From Microbacterium hydrocarbonoxydans (GTDB lineage Bacteria > Actinomycetota > Actinomycetes > Actinomycetales > Microbacteriaceae): a DNA stretch of 64,000 nucleotides. The stretch is taken from the NCBI RefSeq assembly GCF_000956475.1, contig NZ_JYJB01000006.1, positions 124,001-188,000 of the forward strand. Direction: 5' to 3'. The position numbers and the translations under genes are program-made. The number at the start of each line of letters is the position of its first letter. Within the stretch, counting starts at the first letter, position 1. Positions 56,290 to 64,000 of the stretch are shown here, piece after piece. Below the pieces are notes generated by a model. That model did not search any database. It saw only the letters and a program-made list of their open reading frames with translations, and was not told the DNA's origin.

Positions 56290-57075
56290 TCAGAACTCGT
56301 CCTCGTCGTCTTCCTTCTCGGTCTCATCGAGCCACCAGCGCGCTGACGTCACCTTGGGATCGAGTGTCAGCCTGCTCACCGCCCGCTCGAGCGGAGCGGG
56401 GTCGAGATGCGTGGAGTTCAGCTCGGCGAGCAGTGCGACGTTGCCCTGCTTGGTGTGCGAGGTGGTCACGGACTTGAGGTGGTATTCGGGACGGCTGAGC
56501 GTCTGCAGCAGCAGGGCCCGGACGCGGGGCTCGGCCTTGTCGTTCGTCATCACCTCGAAGGCGAAGCTCGACGGATCGATCGTCGACTGAGCGGCGGCGG
56601 GCTGGCGGCCGCTGCGCCGATTGACCGCGCGCCCCAGCGGGCGCAGGAAGATGTTGGCGAGCACGATCAGTGCGGTGCCGGTGATCGCGATGAAGTACAT
56701 GCCGGTTCCGGCCAGGCATCCGATCGCCGCTGAGCACCACAGTGTGGCTGCGGTGTTCAGGCCGCGGATGTTCAGGCCCTCACGGATCATCACACCCGCG
56801 CCGAGGAAGCCGATGCCGGAGACGACCTGGGCGGCGACCCGTGTCGGGTCGGCGCTGCCATCGGGGTTGAAGGCGTAGGCGCCCATCACGACGAACAGTG
56901 CGGCGCCGACCGAGACCAGGGCGTTCGTGCGCAGGCCCGCGAGTCCCGCCCGCCATTGCCGCTCGAGTCCGACGCACGCGCCCAGCACCAGGCTGAACAG
57001 GATGCGGATGCCGACCTCGAGTTCATCGGGGGCGACGAGCGGGAAGACCTCGCTCGCCATGAAATGTAAGGACAT
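56290..57075 (-). CDS. mgtC: MgtC/SapB family membrane protein
   Basis: The start at 57075 fits a leaderless promoter; a TTG at 57111 is the alternative. The 261-residue protein has four to five helices with the MgtC blocks LGACVGLERQWR, AGLRTNALVSVGAALF, VVSGIGFLGAGVM and GLNTAATLWCSAAIG, then a C-terminal ACT-like domain (about 155-245). MgtC proteins modulate magnesium homeostasis or ATP synthase in other bacteria; the role here is not known. The very acidic tail (EKEDDEDEF) is notable. The MFS frame begins within its stop. Confidence 0.88.
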   Translation of the reverse strand: MSLHFMASEVFPLVAPDELEVGIRILFSLVLGACVGLERQWRAGLAGLRTNALVSVGAALFVVMGAYAFNPDGSADPTRVAAQVVSGIGFLGAGVMIREGLNIRGLNTAATLWCSAAIGCLAGTGMYFIAITGTALIVLANIFLRPLGRAVNRRSGRQPAAAQSTIDPSSFAFEVMTNDKAEPRVRALLLQTLSRPEYHLKSVTTSHTKQGNVALLAELNSTHLDPAPLERAVSRLTLDPKVTSARWWLDETEKEDDEDEF

Positions 57076-57081
57076 TGTGTC

Positions 57082-57111
57082 ATAGTAACTCCGGATGGCG
57101 GTCGAACTCAA
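57082..57111 (-). promoter_or_regulatory. Leaderless promoter of mgtC
   Basis: On the minus strand TTGAGT (57111-57106), 18 bp, TACTAT (57087-57082) place transcription start at about 57075, the A of the ATG. No Shine-Dalgarno is needed. The metallophosphoesterase gene is divergent from 57147. Confidence 0.6.
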
Positions 57112-57146
57112 GGGTGCCGCCGCACCAGAGCTGTCGAGGAGGACGA

Positions 57147-57947
57147 ATGGGTGAGGGTGAGAAGATCATCGCGGTCGTGGGCGACGTGCACGGTCGATGG
57201 GAGGAGCTCGTCGCGCAACTGGAGATCGCGCGGGGCTTCCTGGGGCCCGGTGAGCGACTGGATGCCGTGCTGCAGATCGGCGATGCGGAGGCCACGGTCG
57301 ACGAGGGGCAGCTCGCCGAGGTGCACGCGAAACCCGACCGGCACCGGCTCGGGGACTTCCATCGCGTGGTGGCGGGGGAGATCGTGCTGCCTGTGCCGAT
57401 GTACTTCATCGGCGGCAATCACGAGCCGTGGCGCTCGCTCGATCGGAACGGCGGTCTCGTGCGCGGGGGTGCGCCGATCGCCGAGAACGTGCACTTCCTC
57501 GGGCGCAGCGGCGTCGTCGACGTCGCGGGGATGACGGTGGCGTTCCTGTCCGGCATCCGGCGGCCATCTGGGCCGGTGCTGCGGACCGCGGCCGAGCGCG
57601 ATGCGCTGCAGTCCGTCCGCGAGCACGGCTTCTATGTGCAGGACGAGGTGGACGAGCTGATGCGCGGGGAGTCCGCCGACATCCTGCTCGCCCACGACTG
57701 GCCGAGCGGCAGCGGGTTCGTGCACAAGACCGAGCTCGTCGGCGATGAGGTGGTCGAACGGGTGCTGCGGCACCTGCGCCCGCTTGCGAGCTTCCACGGC
57801 CATCTGCATCGCCGAGAGGATTTCGTCGTCGATGGCATCCCGGTGTTCGCCCGCGGATGCTGGGGGCAGGGCGTGCCCGAATGGGTGTCGCTGTTCCGGG
57901 TGGATCTCGGAGCCGGATCCGTGACCCCGTTCCGCCACATTCGATAG
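57147..57947 (+). CDS. Metallophosphoesterase
   Basis: GAGGAGG precedes the ATG. The 266-residue protein has the five metal motifs of the calcineurin-like family in order: GDVHG (about 13-17), a GDAE variant in LQIGDAEATV (about 47-52), GGNHE (about 92-96), LLAHDWPSG (about 177-185) and GHLH (about 220-223). It hydrolyses a phosphoester; the substrate is unknown. It ends 7 bp before the inositol-type operator at 57955, so it is not under that operator, although read-through into the importer operon is possible. Confidence 0.85.
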   Translation: MGEGEKIIAVVGDVHGRWEELVAQLEIARGFLGPGERLDAVLQIGDAEATVDEGQLAEVHAKPDRHRLGDFHRVVAGEIVLPVPMYFIGGNHEPWRSLDRNGGLVRGGAPIAENVHFLGRSGVVDVAGMTVAFLSGIRRPSGPVLRTAAERDALQSVREHGFYVQDEVDELMRGESADILLAHDWPSGSGFVHKTELVGDEVVERVLRHLRPLASFHGHLHRREDFVVDGIPVFARGCWGQGVPEWVSLFRVDLGAGSVTPFRHIR

Positions 57948-57953
57948 TTGTGC

Positions 57954-57968
57954 TATTGTCAGGACAAT
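57954..57968 (+). promoter_or_regulatory. Perfect inositol-type operator before the Afu/Fbp-like importer
   Basis: ATTGTCAGGACAAT (57955-57968) is identical to the site in front of the GntR gene at 44112. A TATTGT -10 box (57954-57959) overlaps it, with a poor -35 (TTCCGC, 57930-57935, 18-bp spacer). Confidence 0.8.
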
Positions 57969-58032
57969 CAACTCCAGCTGATCGGATCAGCTGCCGGCGG
58001 GACACCCCGCTTCCCGAGCATAAGGATGTGCG

Positions 58033-58065
58033 ATGGAACTCCACACACTCGAAGGCGAGTCGTGA
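58033..58065 (+). CDS. Possible 10-codon leader ORF
   Basis: AAGGA (58022-58026) is well placed for the ATG at 58033, which opens MELHTLEGES and stops 4 bp before the permease start. The permease ATG itself has no good ribosome site. Translation of the leader followed by re-initiation would explain both facts. It is too short for proof. Confidence 0.3.
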   Translation: MELHTLEGES

Positions 58066-58069
58066 CGCG

Positions 58070-59938
58070 ATGAGCAAGACTCTTCTCGACATGCCGCGGA
58101 CCGAGCCGGCGCCCGCGGAGGCGCAGGCGGCCCCTCCGCGGCGGCCGAAGCAGGGCAGGGGCGCCGCCTACCGACTGAAAGTGGCCCTGCGCGAGCCGAC
58201 GACGATCGTCGGCATCCTCGCTCTTGCCCTGTTCACGTATCTGATCGTCGTCCCGATCCTCAGCATGCTGAACGACGCCGTGCTCGTGCAGTACGGCGAC
58301 GAGTCGCGGTCGGGGCAGAACTTCGGCGAGCTCACCGCCTACTACTTCCAGCGCGTGTTCGCCTCGCCGCTGTCGGCGACCATCTTCTGGCGGCCGCTGG
58401 GCAACACTCTGATGATCGCGGTGGGAGCGATCGTGTTCGCCGTCCTCATCGGCGGCACCATGGCATGGCTGCTCAGTCGCACGAACATGTGGGGGCGCCG
58501 GTGGTTCGCCACAGCCCTCATCGTGCCCTACATGCTCCCCGCATGGACCTTTGCCCTGGCGTGGACGAACCTCTTCAAGAACCGCAAGATCGGCGGCCAG
58601 CCCGGCTGGCTCGAATCGATGGGCATGGAGCCGCCGGACTGGCTGTCGTACGGCCAGGTGCCGATCATGGTCGTCCTCGCGCTGCACTACACGCCCTTCG
58701 TCATCCTGCTGTTCGGCAACGCGCTGCGGCGCTTCGACTCCCAGCTCGAAGACTCGGCCAGGGTGCTCGGCGCCCGACGGTTCACCGTGACCATGCGCGT
58801 GATCCTGCCGCTCATGCGACCGTCTCTGATCTCGGCGATCATCCTGATCTTCGCGAAGTGCCTCGGCGAGTTCGGCGTCGCCTACGTGCTGGGCATGCCG
58901 GTGCAGTTCGAGGTGCTCTCCACCTCGCTCTACCGCAGCATCTCCTCGAGGCAGACCGGCGTGGCCGCGGTGCTCGCCGGCGCCATCATCCTGATCGGCG
59001 TGATCTCGCTCCTGGTCGATGCGCGACTGGTCCGAGAGGGCAAGCGCTTCGTCACGGTCGGCTCCAAGGGGTCCATGAACCGGCTCTCCGATCTCGGCCG
59101 CTGGCGCGGGGTGGCTACTCTCGGAGCCGGTGCGGTCTTCGCCATCAGCGTCGCGATCCCGCTCCTCACGCTGTTCCTCTCGACCGTGATGCGTCTGCCG
59201 GGTGACTTCTCGCCCAGCAACTTCACCCTCGACTACTGGATCGGGCACGACCTCAAGACGGTCGCACTCCCGCAGGGAGTGCTGCTCACACCCGAGTTCT
59301 GGGCAGCGGCGTGGAACACGCTGTGGATCGTCGGACTCGCCGCCATCACCTCGGGCGTCCTCGGCCTGCTGGTCGGCTACATCGTCGTGCGCACCCCGGT
59401 GAAGTTCGTGGGCGGCGCGCTGCGGCAGATCACGTTCTTCCCGTACCTGGTGCCCGGCATCGCGTTCGCGGTCGCCTACCTGTCGCTGTTCGCGGTGCAA
59501 CGCGGCCCGGTCCCGGCGCTCTACGGCACAGCAGCGATCCTGGTGCTCGCCTTCATCGCCGAGCAGATGCCCTACGCCTCCCGGGCGGGGATCTCGGCGA
59601 TGATGCAGCTCGGCAAGGATCCGGAGGAGGCTGCCCAGGTCGCCGGCGCCGGCTGGTGGACGCGGATGACCCGCATCGTGATCCCCATTCAGAAGGGGTC
59701 TCTCGCCACCGGTGTGCTGCTCCCGTTCATCTCGGGGGTGAAGGGGCTGAGCCTGGTGGTCATCCTCGCCGTCCCCGGCACCAACGTCCTGACGACCTAC
59801 TCGCTGCAGCTCGTCGATTACGGATATCAGCAGGCGGCGAATGTTGTGGTTCTGATGGTGGCTGCGGTCGCCTTCTTCGGAACCCTCTTTGGACAGAAGC
59901 TCACGAAGAGCAACTTGGCAGAAGGGCTGGGTGGCTGA
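58070..59938 (+). CDS. ABC transporter permease, fused Afu/Fbp type
   Basis: A 622-residue membrane protein with a ~50-residue proline/basic N-terminus and about twelve helices in two homologous halves, each with the EAA-type loop (LEDSARVLGARRFTVTMRVI; EEAAQVAGAGWWTRMTRIVI). This is the fused permease of the FbpB/AfuB/PhnV branch, which includes ferric-iron, phosphonate and sugar-phosphate importers. The operon order is permease, ATPase, two binding proteins, phosphatase. Because its promoter carries the inositol operator and an inositol-monophosphatase-type gene follows, I infer import of inositol phosphate rather than iron. Direct evidence for the substrate is lacking. Confidence 0.85.
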   Translation: MSKTLLDMPRTEPAPAEAQAAPPRRPKQGRGAAYRLKVALREPTTIVGILALALFTYLIVVPILSMLNDAVLVQYGDESRSGQNFGELTAYYFQRVFASPLSATIFWRPLGNTLMIAVGAIVFAVLIGGTMAWLLSRTNMWGRRWFATALIVPYMLPAWTFALAWTNLFKNRKIGGQPGWLESMGMEPPDWLSYGQVPIMVVLALHYTPFVILLFGNALRRFDSQLEDSARVLGARRFTVTMRVILPLMRPSLISAIILIFAKCLGEFGVAYVLGMPVQFEVLSTSLYRSISSRQTGVAAVLAGAIILIGVISLLVDARLVREGKRFVTVGSKGSMNRLSDLGRWRGVATLGAGAVFAISVAIPLLTLFLSTVMRLPGDFSPSNFTLDYWIGHDLKTVALPQGVLLTPEFWAAAWNTLWIVGLAAITSGVLGLLVGYIVVRTPVKFVGGALRQITFFPYLVPGIAFAVAYLSLFAVQRGPVPALYGTAAILVLAFIAEQMPYASRAGISAMMQLGKDPEEAAQVAGAGWWTRMTRIVIPIQKGSLATGVLLPFISGVKGLSLVVILAVPGTNVLTTYSLQLVDYGYQQAANVVVLMVAAVAFFGTLFGQKLTKSNLAEGLGG

Positions 59939-59939
59939 G

Positions 59940-61073
59940 ATGCCGAACATCACTCTTGAAGGCGTGCAGAAGAACTACGGCGGCGGCGCGCCCAGTGCGG
60001 TCGTGGGCCTCGACCTGGAGGTGCGAGACGGCGAGTTCATGTGCCTGCTCGGACCCTCGGGCTGCGGCAAGACGACCACGCTGCGCATGATCGCCGGCCT
60101 CGAGCATCCGACCGGCGGCAGCATCCGCATCGGATCCCGCGTCGTCGACTCGGTCCCCGACGGCATCTACGTGCCGCCGGAGAAGCGTGAGCTGGGGCTC
60201 GTGTTCCAGAGCTACGCCCTGTGGCCGCACCTCTCGATCGAGAACAACGTCGATTTCGGGCTCCGGCTGCGCAAGGTGCCGCGGGCCGAGCGCGAGAAGC
60301 GCACGAGCGACGTCATGGACAAGCTCGGCATCTCGAAGTACCGCAAGCGCTACCCCTCCGAGCTGTCGGGCGGTCAGCAGCAGCGCGTCGCCCTGGCGCG
60401 GATGCTGGCGGTGAACCCCGAGGTGCTGCTGCTCGACGAGCCGCTCTCGAACCTCGACGCACGACTGCGGCTCGAGATGCGCGCGGAGCTCAAGCGCATC
60501 CACGAGGAGTTCAAGACGACCATCGTGTTCGTCACACACGATCAGTGGGAGGCCATGACCCTCGCCACGCAGATCGCGGTCATGAGCGAGGGGCAGCTGC
60601 AGCAACTGGGCAGCCCTGATGAGATCTACGAGCGCCCGGCCAACCGCTTCGTCGCCGAGTTCGTCGGCAATCCGCCGATCAACATCATCGAGCTGGCGCG
60701 CGAGGAGAGCGGCGGGCTGGCCCTGTGGGCGATGCAGTACATCACCGACCGCCACGGCGAGCTCCACGGGCTCGGTTCCGTCGGCATCCGGCCGGAGGCG
60801 GTGCATGTCACCCGCGCCGTGGAGAACGTGCCGGACGGCGCCTTCAAGGCTCGGGCGCGAATCACCGGCATCCTGCCGACCGGCGGCAGTTGGATCATCG
60901 AACTCGACGTCGCAGGGCGCAAGGTGTTCTCGGTCACGAGCCTCGCGCCGACCTGCTCGGTCGGAGACGAGAGCTGGCTGTGGGTGCAGCCGGCCGATCT
61001 CAATCTGTTCGACGGGGACGGCACTCGGCTGAATCCGCAGCGCGCCCTCGTCACCGCAGAGGCGGCGGTCTGA
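59940..61073 (+). CDS. ABC transporter ATPase, Afu/Fbp/Pot type
   Basis: A 377-residue ATPase starting 1 bp after the permease stop. Walker A GPSGCGKTTTLR (about 38-49), Q-loop VFQSYALWPHLS, signature LSGGQQQRVALARM, Walker B LLLDEPLSNLD and the H-loop FVTHDQWEA are complete. A C-terminal TOBE regulatory domain (about 285-370; GIRPEAVHV) is present. It energises the permease at 58070. The last base of its stop overlaps the first base of the next start (TGATG). Confidence 0.92.
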   Translation: MPNITLEGVQKNYGGGAPSAVVGLDLEVRDGEFMCLLGPSGCGKTTTLRMIAGLEHPTGGSIRIGSRVVDSVPDGIYVPPEKRELGLVFQSYALWPHLSIENNVDFGLRLRKVPRAEREKRTSDVMDKLGISKYRKRYPSELSGGQQQRVALARMLAVNPEVLLLDEPLSNLDARLRLEMRAELKRIHEEFKTTIVFVTHDQWEAMTLATQIAVMSEGQLQQLGSPDEIYERPANRFVAEFVGNPPINIIELAREESGGLALWAMQYITDRHGELHGLGSVGIRPEAVHVTRAVENVPDGAFKARARITGILPTGGSWIIELDVAGRKVFSVTSLAPTCSVGDESWLWVQPADLNLFDGDGTRLNPQRALVTAEAAV

Positions 61074-62269
61074 TGCGCGGCGTGCGGAAGACCCTGGTCG
61101 GTCGCCGTCTCCTGACAGCCGGCGCGTGCACCGCGGTGGTCGCCCTCGCGCTCAGCGCCTGTGCACCGTCGTCGGCCCCGAAGCCGAAGCCCGAGGCGGA
61201 CGCGGTCGAACTCGGCATCCCGGATTCCGAGTACAGCCTCGACGCGCTGATCGCTGCGGCGAAGAAGGAGGGGCCGCTCGTCATCCTCGACACCACGGGA
61301 AAGATCGTCGACATGGCGGAGGCCTTCTCCGAGAAGTACGGCATCCAGGCCACCGGTGTGAAGATGAAGGCGGGCGAAGAGGCCGAAGTCGTGATCCGCG
61401 AGGGCGAGGCGGGCAACGTCAAGAACGACCTGATCCTGATGCCCGACGTGCAGACCGCCGTCGCAGATCTGATCCCGCGTGGCTACGTGCAGTCCTGGTT
61501 CCCACCAGACATGGCCGATGTCGTGCCGAAGCAGTTCCAGGATCCGGCCATCGTCACGCAGGAGACCAACGTGTGGGCGTACAACACCGAGGTGTACGGC
61601 GACACGTGCCCGGTGGACAACATCTGGCAGCTCACCGAAGACGAGTGGCACGGACGCATCAGCTTCGAGGACCCTCAGCTGAAGGCCGACTACCCGTACT
61701 GGTTCAACCAGATCGAGACCTACGGCGACGATCTCATGGCGCAGGCCTACGAAGACGAGTACGGGGAGCCGCTGAAGACCGACGAGGCCAGCGCGACGGC
61801 AGAGTGGGTCAAGCGCCTCGCCCAGAACGCGCCGGTGCTGACGAACACCGACGACGAGGCGGCCGAATCGGTCGGCGCACCGGGGCAGGAGAAGCCCTTC
61901 ATGGGCTTCGTCAGCACCGCCAAGTTCCGCGGCATCGCCGATGCCGGCTTGAAGCTGGGCACGTGCGCGGGGCTCCAGCCCTGGGTCGGCCGCGCCTACA
62001 CGAAGACCGCGCTCATCGCGAACGGGACCGCCAGCCCGAACGCCGCGAAGCTGTTCATCCACTACCTGTACACGCAGGAGGGCATCGCCCCGCAGGTGGA
62101 GGACGGCAAGCGCTCGACGAACACCGAGATCCCGATGGCCCCGGGTGAGCCGAGCGGACTCGAATCGGTCTGGGATCAGATCCTCGTCTTCGATTCCTCG
62201 ACCGCGCAGGACGACTTCGACAGGGTGCAGGACTGGCAGGACTTCTGGCGCATCAGCCTCGGCAATTGA
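61073..62269 (+). CDS. ABC substrate-binding lipoprotein 1, Afu/Fbp type
   Basis: A 398-residue lipoprotein with lipobox LSAC (about 27-30), then a family-1 bilobal binding fold (KEGPLVILDTTGKI, EKYGIQATGV, TNVWAYNTEVYG). It is about half identical by eye to the protein at 62327. Both lack the tyrosine pair that holds iron in Fbp proteins as far as I can see, but this needs a structure-based check. As part of an operon with the inositol operator I infer an inositol-phosphate-like ligand. A weak 7-bp hairpin (62289-62305) separates it from the paralogue. Confidence 0.85.
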   Translation: MRGVRKTLVGRRLLTAGACTAVVALALSACAPSSAPKPKPEADAVELGIPDSEYSLDALIAAAKKEGPLVILDTTGKIVDMAEAFSEKYGIQATGVKMKAGEEAEVVIREGEAGNVKNDLILMPDVQTAVADLIPRGYVQSWFPPDMADVVPKQFQDPAIVTQETNVWAYNTEVYGDTCPVDNIWQLTEDEWHGRISFEDPQLKADYPYWFNQIETYGDDLMAQAYEDEYGEPLKTDEASATAEWVKRLAQNAPVLTNTDDEAAESVGAPGQEKPFMGFVSTAKFRGIADAGLKLGTCAGLQPWVGRAYTKTALIANGTASPNAAKLFIHYLYTQEGIAPQVEDGKRSTNTEIPMAPGEPSGLESVWDQILVFDSSTAQDDFDRVQDWQDFWRISLGN

Positions 62270-62288
62270 GCAGCAAGTGATCAACGGC

Positions 62289-62305
62289 GCCGGGATCCTC
62301 CCGGC
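62289..62305 (+). other. Small intercistronic hairpin
   Basis: GCCGGGA (62289-62295) pairs with TCCCGGC (62299-62305) with a TCC loop, between the two binding-protein genes. It could slow decay of the upstream message; the stem is short. Confidence 0.4.
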
Positions 62306-62326
62306 CGAGACGAAGGAAAGAGAACG

Positions 62327-63526
62327 ATGACGTTCACGAAGAGATCGTCGGTGCGAGCTGCGGCCGCATTGACCGCGATGGCCCTGTTGTCCGTCGGCCT
62401 GATGGCGTGTGCACCTTCATCCGGAGGCGCGCAGGCGGAGGAGGACACGACGAAGCCCGAGGTCGAACTGGGCATCAGCGACGACGGCTACACGCTCGAC
62501 AAGCTGATCAAGGCCGCGCAGAAGGAGGGCCCGCTCGTGGTCTCCGACAGCACGGGCAAGATCACCGACATCGCCGACGCCTTCACGGCGAAGTACGGCA
62601 TCCAGACCACCGGTGTGAAGCAGAAGGCCGGGGAGGCGACCGAGATCGCGATCCGCGAAGCCGAGGCCGACAACATCCAGACCGATGTCTTCATCCTCGC
62701 CGATGCCCCGGTCGGCGAGCGCGAGCTCATCGAACGCGACATCGCGACTGCGTGGACGCCGCCGGATCTCGCCGACTCCCTCGATACCGAGTACAAGGAT
62801 CCGCTCGTCGTCGCGACGGACGTGATGGTCTGGGCCTACAACACCGAGCTGTACCCCGACGGCTGCCCCGTCGACAACCTGTGGGCGCTCACCGACAAGG
62901 ACTGGACCGGGCACGTGGTCATGGAGGACCCGACCCTGAAGACGGCGATCCTGTACTGGGTCAACGAGATGGCCGCCAACCACGACGACGTCATGAAGGA
63001 CGCCTACGAGGACTACTTCGGCGAGAAGTTCAAGAGCGATGAGGACAGCGCCTCGGCCGAGTTCCTCAAGCGCCTCGCGCAGAACCAGCCGCTGCTTGTG
63101 AAGAGCGGCAGCGATTCGGCCGAGTCTGCCGGCGCCCCCGGCCAGACCGAGGGGTTCATGGGCCTCGTGAGCACCGCCAAGTTCCGCGAGAACGCGGACA
63201 GCGGCTACAAGATGGGCCTGTGCAAGGACGTCGCGCCGTACTCCGGCTTCGCGTACACCAAGCTCGGTCTGATCGCGAACGGCACCAAGAGCCCGAACGC
63301 CGCCAAGCTCTTCCTGCACTACATCCTCACCGAGGAGGGCTTCGCGCCGCAGCTCGAGGACGGCAAGTTCTCCTCGAACAGCGACATCGAGCCCGCGGCC
63401 GATGAGCCCTCCGGCATCCTCGACATCTGGGACCAGATCTCCATCGCCGAGCGCGGCATGCTCGACAAGGACTACGACTCCCTGCCGGAATGGAACGACT
63501 TCTGGATCGCCGCCAACCACTCCTGA
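62327..63526 (+). CDS. ABC substrate-binding lipoprotein 2, paralogue of the preceding gene
   Basis: A 399-residue lipoprotein with lipobox LMAC (about 25-28) and the same fold as its neighbour (KEGPLVVSDSTGKI, AKYGIQTTGV, VMVWAYNTELYP; shared GAPGQ and NGTKSPNAAKLF-type blocks). AAGGAAAG precedes the ATG. Differences cluster in the loop after the first lobe (LIPRGYVQSW versus LIERDIATAW), which suggests a different ligand or affinity. Two binding proteins for one permease would widen the range, for example to different inositol phosphate isomers; that is inference. Confidence 0.85.
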   Translation: MTFTKRSSVRAAAALTAMALLSVGLMACAPSSGGAQAEEDTTKPEVELGISDDGYTLDKLIKAAQKEGPLVVSDSTGKITDIADAFTAKYGIQTTGVKQKAGEATEIAIREAEADNIQTDVFILADAPVGERELIERDIATAWTPPDLADSLDTEYKDPLVVATDVMVWAYNTELYPDGCPVDNLWALTDKDWTGHVVMEDPTLKTAILYWVNEMAANHDDVMKDAYEDYFGEKFKSDEDSASAEFLKRLAQNQPLLVKSGSDSAESAGAPGQTEGFMGLVSTAKFRENADSGYKMGLCKDVAPYSGFAYTKLGLIANGTKSPNAAKLFLHYILTEEGFAPQLEDGKFSSNSDIEPAADEPSGILDIWDQISIAERGMLDKDYDSLPEWNDFWIAANHS

Positions 63527-63551
63527 TCTCCCGACACCGAACGGAACCCTG

Positions 63552-64000
63552 ATGAACGACGTGCTCTCCGAATCCCGGATGCTGAGGCTCACCGCCGTCC
63601 GCGCGGCACTCGGCGTGGGTGACCAGCTGCGCGCGGCGTTCCGTGCGCCGATGCTGCGGGACTTCAAGCGGGATGCGCACGACATCGTCACGGTTCACGA
63701 CAAGGCGGCCGAGGAGAGCATCGTCCGGATGCTCGTGGGCGAGCATCCGGACTCCATGATCGTGGGCGAGGAAGGAGGGGTCAGCGGTGCGGGCCGGGTG
63801 CAGTGGCACATCGACCCGATCGACGGCACCTCCAACTTCGCCCGCGGTCTGGCCTACTGGTGCGTGTCGATCGCGGCCGTCGTCGACGGGCGGGTCGTCG
63901 CCGGTGTCGTCTTCGATCCGATGGCGCACAACGTGTTCAGCGCCGATCTGACCGGAGCGCTGCTCGGCGACGACCCCCTGCGTTCGCGCGCCGCGGCCGA
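63552..64000 (+). CDS. Inositol-monophosphatase-family enzyme, 3'-truncated by window edge
   Basis: An ATG 25 bp after the binding-protein stop opens a frame that runs off the window (149 codons seen). The metal-binding motifs of the IMPase/FIG superfamily are clear: VGEEGG (about 73-78, first metal Glu) and DPIDGTSNFARG (about 90-101). SuhB, CysQ and fructose-1,6-bisphosphatase GlpX-unrelated forms share this fold, so the substrate is not fixed. In an operon under the inositol operator, hydrolysis of inositol monophosphate is the most economical reading. The missing C-terminus holds the third metal Asp and substrate residues. Confidence 0.85.
   Translation, partial: MNDVLSESRMLRLTAVRAALGVGDQLRAAFRAPMLRDFKRDAHDIVTVHDKAAEESIVRMLVGEHPDSMIVGEEGGVSGAGRVQWHIDPIDGTSNFARGLAYWCVSIAAVVDGRVVAGVVFDPMAHNVFSADLTGALLGDDPLRSRAAA

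Noticed and set aside
58070..63526. Ferric-iron importer (FbpABC)
   Set aside because: The family name would suggest iron, but the inositol operator, the IMPase-type gene and the known sugar-phosphate members of the branch argue otherwise. Not excluded, only less likely.
1..64000. tRNA, rRNA, phage or plasmid features
   Set aside because: No cloverleaf, ribosomal core, integrase, capsid or replication gene was seen on either strand.

Overview
The window is about 70% GC, gene-dense and has the look of an actinobacterium of the family Microbacteriaceae, most probably Microbacterium or a close relative. The evidence is the heavy use of the GCATCC/GGATGC signature, many GTG/TTG starts, probable leaderless promoters, a DUF222/HNH (13E12-type) gene, and a dispersed 31-bp repeat of a kind I recall from that family. 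This assignment is inference; no rRNA or tRNA lies in the window.

Region 1 (1-41740) is a secreted-enzyme and sugar-uptake locus for an arabinose-rich plant polymer (arabinan and/or type II arabinogalactan). It holds five GH43-type enzymes, one GH127/GH146-type beta-L-arabinofuranosidase, a GH30-type enzyme resembling endo-beta-1,6-galactanases, and a Tat-exported alginate-lyase-like protein with an AbfB (CBM42) domain. Seven of these eight secreted enzymes end in the same ~85-95 residue module with two conserved cysteines, one in an R-C-V-A-G-K motif and one at or next to the C-terminus. Between the enzymes sits a three-gene cassette: a secreted WxL-like protein, a DUF916 protein with a C-terminal membrane anchor, and a 73-residue protein with an LATTG sorting-like tail. 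It resembles the Csc cell-surface complexes of Firmicutes. Released sugar would enter through a furanose-type ABC importer (YtfQ/YtfR/YtfT/YjfF-like, with a second ATPase) and be metabolised by araD-araB-araA and an aldose epimerase. Three LacI regulators and a recurrent TGTTNCCGGTAACA-like operator tie the parts together.

Region 2 (41740-52530) starts with a secreted histidine phosphatase of the MINPP (inositol polyphosphate phosphatase/phytase) type. A convergent GntR/UTRA regulator and the myo-inositol operon iolC - Cgl0158-like aldolase - mmsA/iolA - iolB - iolD - iolE - iolG follow. A near-identical palindrome, ATTGTCAGGACAAT, lies in front of the phytase, the regulator and the iol operon.

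Region 3 (52530-57950) is less specialised. It has a frameshifted DUF222/HNH gene with arrays of the dispersed repeat on both sides in opposite orientation, an MFS transporter, an MgtC-family membrane protein and a metallophosphoesterase.

Region 4 (57950-64000) begins with a fourth, perfect copy of the inositol-type operator. It encodes an Afu/Fbp-type ABC importer (fused double permease, ATPase, two paralogous lipoprotein binding proteins) and the start of an inositol-monophosphatase-family enzyme. Taken together, regions 2 and 4 read as one phytate-use regulon: extracellular dephosphorylation, possible uptake of inositol phosphate, intracellular dephosphorylation and catabolism of inositol. 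The uptake step is my inference and the part I believe is least described.
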